64,000 nt of DNA from NCBI GenBank assembly GCA_034925865.1, contig JAYFRN010000007.1, positions 62,001 to 126,000 on the forward strand. Reading direction: 5' to 3'. This stretch comes from Oscillospiraceae bacterium. GTDB taxonomy: Bacteria; Bacillota; Clostridia; Oscillospirales; SIG627. The notes beneath the pieces were generated by a model. It made no database searches, had not been told where the DNA came from, and saw nothing but the letters and a program-made list of their open reading frames with translations. This document shows, piece by piece, positions 62,911 through 64,000 of the stretch (the stretch's first letter is position 1; every line of letters begins with the position of its first letter). Position numbers and translations under genes: made by a program.

Positions 62911-63174
62911 TCAGTCGTTGAACCCTGTAAGAATAAGGTTGGCGAGTCCGTCAATAGCGTCGGCCTCGTCTGTGCCGTCGGCGATGATCAACACCTGCGC
63001 GCCTTTGGATATTCCAAGGGAAAGGACACCGAGCAGACTTTTTGCGTTTGCGCGGCGGTCACCGCATTCAATCCATATTGAGCTTTTGTATGTATTAGCT
63101 TTTTGTATGAAATATGTGGCGGGGCGGGCATGCAGCCCGACATTGTTATTTACAGTAACATCTTTGGAGATCAT
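62911..63174 (-). CDS. ptsH: HPr phosphocarrier protein
   Basis: An 87-residue PTS phosphocarrier or Crh-like regulator. H15 in NNVGLHARPAT is the PEP-dependent phosphorylation site, and S46 in AKSLLGVLSLG is the HPr kinase site used in Gram-positive catabolite repression. Both canonical positions are kept, so HPr is preferred over Crh. I chose the ATG at 63174 because it matches the family N-terminus; the open frame extends to 63321 without family support. No ptsI is adjacent. Confidence 0.9.
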   Translation of the reverse strand: MISKDVTVNNNVGLHARPATYFIQKANTYKSSIWIECGDRRANAKSLLGVLSLGISKGAQVLIIADGTDEADAIDGLANLILTGFND

Positions 63175-63292
63175 ACTAATGACCATGCCTTTCGCACATG
63201 ATTTGGATAATGAATATAATGCCGTCTGCCATCGGGCGGAAACGGCATCCAATACATACTGCATTATAATACCTGATAAACCTGTTTCAAAT

Positions 63293-63321
63293 ATTATATC
63301 AAGCGCACAGAAAAAAAGCAA
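63293..63321 (-). promoter_or_regulatory. Candidate promoter of ptsH
   Basis: Minus strand TTGCTT (63321-63316), 17-bp spacer, TATAAT (63298-63293), about 115 bp before the ATG. Confidence 0.6.
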
Positions 63322-63380
63322 TAGGAAATTCAGAAAATAATTGTTAATTTTATAAAATTTAATTAATTGCCATCATAAAT

Positions 63381-63905
63381 TCAGCCGTTTGTAGTTGCCG
63401 GAGGCTGTGTTTCGGCGATTTCATTGACTGAGAGAACGGTAAGCATAACTACCAATGAATCTGTCTGACAGTAAATCTCGCGACCCGGACTTAGAAACAT
63501 TGAATTGGGTAAATAATACTCATTCTTTTCGTTTTTCCTTACTTTTACTAGGGCAGTTCCGGTTACGTCTATACGCTCAGGAATCTCGGTTTTTGTGATG
63601 GTACCATCGGCAAGCGCAATATAAGCTGTAGCCGGATGGTATTCAGACGAAATTATTGATCCGGCGTTTGAATTATCTGACTGGATCATAAGCTCCGTAC
63701 CGGGAACGAGATATACGGAAGAGGTATCACGTATTCCCTCTATAACGAATTTATATTCAACAGTGACTTCCTTCTGATCTCCGCCTATTCTCTCAGCTAT
63801 GTCGGTACGAAGGAGAATGGAAATTCCGGACGCGGCAATGAGTACAATAATAAGAAAATCGATTATGTTAAAGTGATGCTTGATTATATTCGGTTGTTCG
63901 TTCAT
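63381..63905 (-). CDS. DUF4330 family membrane-anchored protein
   Basis: 174 residues with one N-terminal transmembrane helix (about 13-31, FNIIDFLIIVLIAASGISIL) and an outside domain of beta character (VTVEYKFVIEGIRDTSSVYLVPGTELM). This matches the DUF4330 family, whose function is unknown. The NIIDFLIIV start is a family hallmark. The Pro/Thr-rich C-terminus ends the protein. Its upstream partner genes lie beyond the window. Confidence 0.8.
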   Translation of the reverse strand: MNEQPNIIKHHFNIIDFLIIVLIAASGISILLRTDIAERIGGDQKEVTVEYKFVIEGIRDTSSVYLVPGTELMIQSDNSNAGSIISSEYHPATAYIALADGTITKTEIPERIDVTGTALVKVRKNEKNEYYLPNSMFLSPGREIYCQTDSLVVMLTVLSVNEIAETQPPATTNG

Positions 63906-64000
63906 GTATTACCATGCCTTTCTGCCGGACTGTAATTTAATTTATTATCGGTTCCGGCTTGCCTAAATAGTAGTTTAAACCGCATAGGCAATAATTGCTG

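Overview
The window looks like chromosome of a Gram-positive, low-to-mid GC Bacillota of the class Clostridia, most likely from an uncultured lineage. Evidence: a PolC-type replicative polymerase, a SigA-type sigma factor, a redox repressor Rex, a T-box leader in front of ileS, a YtvI-like sporulation membrane protein, an HPr with both His15 and Ser46, and the pyrH-frr-uppS-cdsA-dxr-rseP-ispG-polC cluster in Firmicutes order. AGGAGG-type ribosome sites precede most genes, and many promoters fit TTGACA-17-TATAAT. I cannot place it below class from the sequence alone.

Layout. 1-4.4 kb: the 3' part of tsaD, then rex, a DUF6062 protein with two Cys/His metal-site signatures, an 8-oxoguanine glycosylase and a zinc-ribbon protein with an acidic linker. 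4.6-11.1 kb: a DegT-type aminotransferase, a YhcC-type radical SAM protein, mgtC, acpP, and a cadC-like repressor with a Cd/Zn P-type ATPase. 11.1-11.6 kb: a tandem repeat of about 140 bp. 11.6-22.5 kb: the minus-strand run pyrH to polC (UMP kinase, ribosome recycling, undecaprenyl-PP, CDP-diacylglycerol, MEP isoprenoid steps, site-2 protease, replicase). 22.7-33.6 kb: DUF4855, a PrsA-like foldase, a serine hydrolase with a His-rich tandem repeat, a DUF4432 epimerase-like protein, a PRPP synthetase, Tex and a secreted surface protein. 33.8-42.4 kb: hom, ytvI, a zinc phospholipase C-like protein, a lipoprotein, rpoD and dnaG. 42.9-48.3 kb: ileS (type-2-like) with its T-box leader, then tsf and rpsB.

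48.5-51.8 kb is a scarred region: tRNA-Gly(CCC), an IS element whose end truncates the fluoride-channel gene crcB, a broken VTT/TVP38-like membrane protein gene, and plsC. 52.5-53.9 kb holds a small phage-type lysis cassette (XhlA-like coiled coil, GH25 lysozyme, holin-like) with no other phage genes. 54-64 kb: a second lipoprotein, an M55 D-aminopeptidase, a beta-propeller protein, an HTH-XRE regulator fused to a large peptidase-like C-terminal part, uvrC, ptsH and a DUF4330 protein.

The most striking non-genic feature is a dispersed family of palindromic intergenic repeats of about 80-105 bp (six clear copies, two degenerate). Their terminal inverted repeats contain TTAACTCGGCATTTAAAT and their central hairpin contains GAGAAAAG/CTTTTCTC. 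Copies lie in the probable 5' leaders of ileS and dnaG and at the dxr-rseP junction. No CRISPR array or complete prophage is present. I do not see an unmistakably new multi-gene system. The best candidates for something undescribed are the repeat family, the in-frame palindromes shared by two genes, and the HTH-peptidase-like regulator with its own palindromic operator.
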